Below are positions 60,462 to 64,000 of a stretch of DNA of 64,000 bases, piece by piece. The notes beneath the pieces are model-generated. The model did not search any database, was not told the DNA's origin, and saw nothing but the letters and a program-made list of their open reading frames with translations. Origin of the DNA: Thalassobius sp002708925 (GTDB lineage: Bacteria > Pseudomonadota > Alphaproteobacteria > Rhodobacterales > Rhodobacteraceae); NCBI RefSeq assembly GCF_049803795.1, contig NZ_JBNAGJ010000001.1:62001-126000 (forward strand). The letters are read 5' to 3'. The position numbers and the translations under genes were made by a program. Position 1 is the stretch's first letter. Each line of letters begins with the position of its first letter.

Positions 60462-60791
60462 TCAGCTGGGTGCGTTGACCTTTTCAACATAGGCGCGCAG
60501 TTCCTCGGCCTCGTGCCGGGCTTCGCGCAGGCCATCCATGGTTGCGGTCAGTTCTGCCTCGGCCTGGGCCAGTTGGTTGGTCAGCTCGGCCTCGCGCTGT
60601 TGCAGATAGGTGATCGCCTGATCGCGGGTTTCCTCGGCCTCGTGCAGCTCTTGTGCCATCTTTTCCAGCTCGCCCATGTCGGATTTGGACACGCGGGTAA
60701 ACCGGTGGATCAGCCAATTGGCAAACCAGCCCAGGCAAAACGCGATGAACAGGACAATCGCCGTCGCGATAATAAATTGGAGCCTATTCAT
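60462..60791 (-). CDS. Small single-helix membrane protein with coiled coil
   Basis: ATG 60791 has a strong GGAGGA site; 109 residues. One N-terminal helix (IIATAIVLFIAFCLGWFANWLI), then a coiled coil of about 65 residues rich in Glu/Ala/Leu (MAQELHEAEETRDQAITYLQ). Its start overlaps the end of the OmpA-family gene by 8 bp, so they are co-expressed. Possibly tethers or scaffolds the OmpA-type partner. No named family. Confidence 0.7.
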   Translation of the reverse strand: MNRLQFIIATAIVLFIAFCLGWFANWLIHRFTRVSKSDMGELEKMAQELHEAEETRDQAITYLQQREAELTNQLAQAEAELTATMDGLREARHEAEELRAYVEKVNAPS

Positions 60792-62709
60792 CGTTTGATC
60801 CTCCTTCCGCAGCGGCATCCGCGGGGTCGACTTGCTGGGCCTGTTCATCGGCGGATTTGGCGACAGATTCAAGAGTGGTTTCCTGTTCTGCCACAGGTTC
60901 GGGGCGGATCAGGCTGAATTCGATGCGCCGGTTGGCGTCGCGCCCCTCGGCTGTGTCGTTATCGGCGATGGGGCGGGCTTCGCCATAGCCCTGCGCGATA
61001 TAGGCGCTGGTCAGCACCCGGCGCGCGCGCAATGCGTTCAGCACGGCCTGCGCGCGGCGCTGACTAAGCGCAAGGTTCATTTCCTCGCGGCCCTGGCTGT
61101 CGGTGTGCCCGGCGATTTCCATGCGGATTTCACCGCATTCCTTCAGGATTTCGGCGATGTCATCCAGAATGCCCGCCGCCTCGGCATCGGGCTTGTCCGA
61201 GCTGGGCTCGAAGTTGATTTTGCGGGTTTTCAGGATCTCGGCGATCTCGGCCTCGCATTCATCGGGCGTCGGAATCGAGGCAACCGGGTCCAGCGCCTCG
61301 ACATAGTCCACCTTCAGCGCGTAGCGTTCCGTTTCGCCCAGTTTTTCTGAAAACAGCCGGGCGATTTCGGCTTTGGCGTCGGTGTTGCCGGTTTTGCCCG
61401 ACAGGGTGATCAGCGTCGGCGTGACCGAAACATAGCCGTTCGACAATTGCGACAGCCCGTCCAGCGCGGTCAGGGTGCGCAGGCTCCAGCTGCTGGGCAG
61501 CGTGTCATCCAGGCGGGCGGCGTTGTAGATCTGCGCGCTGCCGAACCGGGCCTTGGCAAAGGTTTCGGCGGCGGTGCGGGTCAGATCGTTATTCAGGCGC
61601 CCGCGCAGCTGCACCAGCCCCTCGGGGGACAGGGTGGCGGTGAATTCGGGCACTTCGGTGGCCGCATCGGTTTTTTCCGGAACCGGCAGGATCGAGTGCA
61701 GGGCGAAAACCTCGGGCAGGGCGTTTTCCAGCTCGCCGACGGTGCGGTCGAACAGGCCCTGGGCGGTGCCCTCGGCGGCGACCAGCGTCACATCCGCATC
61801 CGAGAAAGTAATAGACCCCTGGCCCAGATCGGTCAGCGCAGCAATCGCGGTTTCCACCGCCTGCGCCCATGTGGGCGAGGGCACGCCCAGCCCGATCGTG
61901 CAATCCACATCGCCTGTCAGACCGGCCTTTTGCGCGGCGGCCAGAATGCGCGCGCGCGAGGCGTCGGTTTCCGCCGAGCAGGCATCGAAATGCGGGCCAG
62001 AGCCGTCCATCACAAAGCGCAGGGTAAAGGGCGTGATCACCGGGCGCGGGGCGGTGATTTCCAGCATCAGATCCATGTCGCCGGGGGCAAAACGCTGCAA
62101 AGACGCCTCAAGCTTTTGCTTGCTTTCGGCACTGTCGGACATGGCGCGAATTTCAACCGCGCCCGCCGCAACCGAGACCTTGCTGCGCGGCAGGGACTTC
62201 AGCGCCTTGAGCGCATATTGCAGCGCGTCCTCCCAGCCCTCGGGCACGGGATAGTCGGCGGTCTCCAGCAGGTCGGTCACATGTCCGTTTGCGGCCAGCG
62301 GATGGATGTTCTGCATCAACGCGCTGCGATCCGTTTCCGCAGGCACCAGCCCGATCAGCGAAACGCCCGTGTCATTGCGCAAAATCTCAACCGAGAAACG
62401 CGGCGCATGCAGCTGATCGGTGGCCTTGACGGTCATGTTGTCAATCACGCGGGCTGCATCCACAACGGTGCCGGCGGTGGTGATCGCGTTAAAGCGGATC
62501 GCCTCGGAGGGGGCGGTGCCGGTCAGGAACACCTGCAACCCGTTGGCGTGGACCTCGGTCCAGTGCAGATCGCGGGCGTCCAGCGCGCGGCGTACACCCA
62601 GTTCGGAATTGTCCTCGATCACATTCACGGCAAAGCCCGCGCCGATCAGGCAAAGGCCCGCAGCCACCCCAAAGGTCGCGGAAATTGTGGCTAAAGATGA
62701 TAGTCGCAT
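60784..62709 (-). CDS. OmpA-family cell-envelope protein with BON-like repeats
   Basis: The 641-residue protein starts with one N-terminal signal/anchor helix (about 10-30), then BON-like modules (around GLQVFLTGTAPSEA and similar blocks). At about 490-600 comes an OmpA C-terminal peptidoglycan-binding domain (INFEPSSDKPDAEAAGILDD, IAGHTDSQG, NLALSQRRAQAVLNAL, GYGEARPI and NRRIEF). A low-complexity acidic tail (EQETTLESVAK ... GGSNDE) ends it. No beta-barrel of OmpA type is seen. Binds the cell wall, role unknown; paired with a coiled-coil protein. Confidence 0.82.
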   Translation of the reverse strand: MRLSSLATISATFGVAAGLCLIGAGFAVNVIEDNSELGVRRALDARDLHWTEVHANGLQVFLTGTAPSEAIRFNAITTAGTVVDAARVIDNMTVKATDQLHAPRFSVEILRNDTGVSLIGLVPAETDRSALMQNIHPLAANGHVTDLLETADYPVPEGWEDALQYALKALKSLPRSKVSVAAGAVEIRAMSDSAESKQKLEASLQRFAPGDMDLMLEITAPRPVITPFTLRFVMDGSGPHFDACSAETDASRARILAAAQKAGLTGDVDCTIGLGVPSPTWAQAVETAIAALTDLGQGSITFSDADVTLVAAEGTAQGLFDRTVGELENALPEVFALHSILPVPEKTDAATEVPEFTATLSPEGLVQLRGRLNNDLTRTAAETFAKARFGSAQIYNAARLDDTLPSSWSLRTLTALDGLSQLSNGYVSVTPTLITLSGKTGNTDAKAEIARLFSEKLGETERYALKVDYVEALDPVASIPTPDECEAEIAEILKTRKINFEPSSDKPDAEAAGILDDIAEILKECGEIRMEIAGHTDSQGREEMNLALSQRRAQAVLNALRARRVLTSAYIAQGYGEARPIADNDTAEGRDANRRIEFSLIRPEPVAEQETTLESVAKSADEQAQQVDPADAAAEGGSNDE

Positions 62710-62767
62710 TGTGGCCTGTCAGAAGTTCTGGTGCCGTTTGTTTAGGCGCAAGGGCACGCGGGTGCAA

Positions 62768-63739
62768 TCACAGGAGCATCGCACCGGCGAAAAACAGCAG
62801 AGGGATCAGACCTGTATCGCGGTTGGCACGAAACAGTTTCAGGCAAATCTCGTGGTTGTCGATGTCCAGAACGCGCATTTGCCACACCAAATGCGCCCCC
62901 ATCGCCCAGGGCGCCAGCAGGGCCACCAGAATGGCAAAGGGCTGATCGGCCTGCCCGCGCATGGCCAGCAGGACCGCCGCGGCCATCAACAGCACGGTGG
63001 CAATCAGGAACCGGCGCAGCCATTGCGGTGTGTTTTCGGCAAACAGGCGGGCTGTGGATTTCACTCCGATCAGCGCGTCGTCCTCTTTGTCCTGATGGGC
63101 GTAGATCGTGTCATAGAACAGCGTCCAGGCAATCCCCCCCAGATACAGCACGATGGCCGCCGGATGCAGCGATCCGGTATGTGCCACCCAGGCCAGCAGC
63201 GCGCCCCAGTTGAACGCGATCCCCAAAAACACCTGCGGCCACCAGGTGAACCGTTTGGCAAAGGGATAGACCGCCACCGGCAGGATGGAAATGACCCCCA
63301 TCGCAATCGCCGGGCCGTTAAATGTCAGCAGGATCGCAAAGGAGATCAGCGCCTGAGCGATCATCCACACCGCTGCCTGTTTCACGCTCACCTGCCCCGA
63401 GGGGATGGGCCGCGAGCGGGTGCGCTCGACCGCGCCATCGAAATCCCGGTCGGTGATGTCATTCCACGTACAGCCCGCGCCGCGCATCAGCCAGGCGCCA
63501 ATGCCGCAGGCGATGAAAATCCACAGATCGAACCAGCGCGGCTGCCCATCATGCAAAATGGCCAGCGCCAGCCCCCACCAGCAGGGCAGCAGCAGCAGCC
63601 AGGTGCCAATGGGGCGATCCGCCCGCGACAGGCGCAGATAGGGGCGCGCGGGCTCGGGGGCCAGATGATCCACCCAATTGCCTTTCACGGCGTCAGAAAC
63701 CTGGCCTTCGGGCTCTGGCATATGGGGCGTTTCGGGCAT
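62768..63739 (-). CDS. ubiA: 4-hydroxybenzoate polyprenyltransferase
   Basis: ATG 63739 (or 63721, in frame six codons later) is chosen; the longer frame runs into rsmE. 323 residues, about eight helices. Motif I: CTWNDITDRDFDGAVERTRSRP (NDxxDxxxD); second motif: DTIYAHQDKEDDALIGVKS. Attaches a polyprenyl chain to 4-hydroxybenzoate in ubiquinone synthesis. Divergent from rsmE with 12 bp between start codons. Confidence 0.95.
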   Translation of the reverse strand: MPETPHMPEPEGQVSDAVKGNWVDHLAPEPARPYLRLSRADRPIGTWLLLLPCWWGLALAILHDGQPRWFDLWIFIACGIGAWLMRGAGCTWNDITDRDFDGAVERTRSRPIPSGQVSVKQAAVWMIAQALISFAILLTFNGPAIAMGVISILPVAVYPFAKRFTWWPQVFLGIAFNWGALLAWVAHTGSLHPAAIVLYLGGIAWTLFYDTIYAHQDKEDDALIGVKSTARLFAENTPQWLRRFLIATVLLMAAAVLLAMRGQADQPFAILVALLAPWAMGAHLVWQMRVLDIDNHEICLKLFRANRDTGLIPLLFFAGAMLL

Positions 63740-63751
63740 AAGAATGTGTCC

Positions 63752-64000
63752 ATGACTGCGAAGATCCGTCTCTATGTAGAGCATCCCCTGGGGGAGGCGC
63801 AAACGGTTCCCTTGGACCGCGACCAGGCGCATTATCTGTTTGGCGTGATGCGTCAGCAGGTGGGCGCGCAGGTGGCGCTGTTCAACGGGCGCGATGGCGA
63901 ATGGCTGGCCCAGGTCGCTCAGGCCGGGAAACGCGGCGGCGCGCTGACCTGCCAGCATCAGACTCGCCCCTTGCAGATGCCCCCCGATCTGTGGCTGCTG
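63752..64000 (+). CDS. rsmE: 16S rRNA m3U1498 methyltransferase (partial)
   Basis: From ATG 63752 the frame reads MTAKIRLYVEHPLGEAQTV, then LDRDQAHYLFGVMRQQVG and FNGRDGEWLAQV, matching the PUA-like N-terminal domain of RsmE. The gene is cut by the window edge after 83 codons. It would methylate U1498 of 16S rRNA. Confidence 0.85.
   Translation, partial: MTAKIRLYVEHPLGEAQTVPLDRDQAHYLFGVMRQQVGAQVALFNGRDGEWLAQVAQAGKRGGALTCQHQTRPLQMPPDLWLL

Noticed and set aside
1..64000. CRISPR arrays, intact insertion sequences, prophage or integrase genes
   Set aside because: No regular spaced repeats, transposase motifs or phage structural genes were seen on either strand.

Overview
The window reads as a chromosomal segment of a GC-rich alphaproteobacterium, most likely of the Rhodobacterales/Roseobacter group. 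The signs are the aerobic cobalamin gene set, a lone CbiM-type cobalt permease, a DUF1636-CobW pair, a LuxR solo, a class III transaminase next to an IclR regulator, and a uvrC-pgsA-moaD-moaE block. This placement is an inference from gene content and style, not a database result. No CRISPR array, rRNA, intact insertion sequence or integrase was seen. Both ends are cut inside genes: a sensor kinase on the left and rsmE on the right.

Layout. Positions 1-1300 hold the kinase end and a tRNA-Arg(ACG). Positions 1500-2450 hold a low-GC stretch of decayed minus-strand genes (HTH, HEPN-like, zinc ribbon). A three-gene MacAB-like exporter (2.8-6.0 kb) is followed by a secreted beta-propeller protein with an AraC regulator, and a divergent methyltransferase/TetR pair. 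From 9.5 to 24 kb lies the cobalamin regulon: two cobalamin riboswitches, the methyltransferases and reductase of the oxygen-dependent corrin route (cobG, cobI, cobJ, cobM, cobF, cobK, cobL, cobH, cobE), the amidase cobB, the chelatase subunit cobN, cobW, DUF1636 and cbiM. cobK is on the opposite strand, wedged between cobJ and cobL.

Positions 24-29 kb carry a catabolic locus (transaminase, IclR regulator, aldehyde dehydrogenase, UPF0261 protein) around a palindromic operator. At 29.2-31.3 kb a membrane class III adenylyl cyclase is followed by a membrane protein whose C-terminal half resembles the Popeye cyclic-nucleotide-binding domain. At 31.3-39.5 kb there is a secreted 1625-residue double-VWA protein, a transglutaminase-fold protein that has lost its catalytic triad, and a LuxR-type solo regulator. 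An 18-bp lux-box-like palindrome lies between regulator and operon. Next come eutBC (an adenosylcobalamin-dependent enzyme, so a consumer of the cob pathway), a GT4/HAD/UbiA-like operon, a YeiH-type exporter, an AraC-linked beta-oxidation operon, and a LysR/DUF4142 pair.

The last 13 kb is mostly housekeeping: CoxG-like, S49 peptidase, a zinc-ribbon microprotein, a Na/Ca exchanger, FolM-like SDR, uvrC, a hybrid-membrane histidine kinase, pgsA, moaD, moaE, an OmpA-family protein with a coiled-coil partner, ubiA and rsmE. The strongest candidates for undescribed biology are the cyclase-Popeye pair, the LuxR/pseudo-transglutaminase/VWA locus, the antiparallel cobK inside the cob operon, and the GT4-HAD-UbiA operon with altered catalytic motifs.
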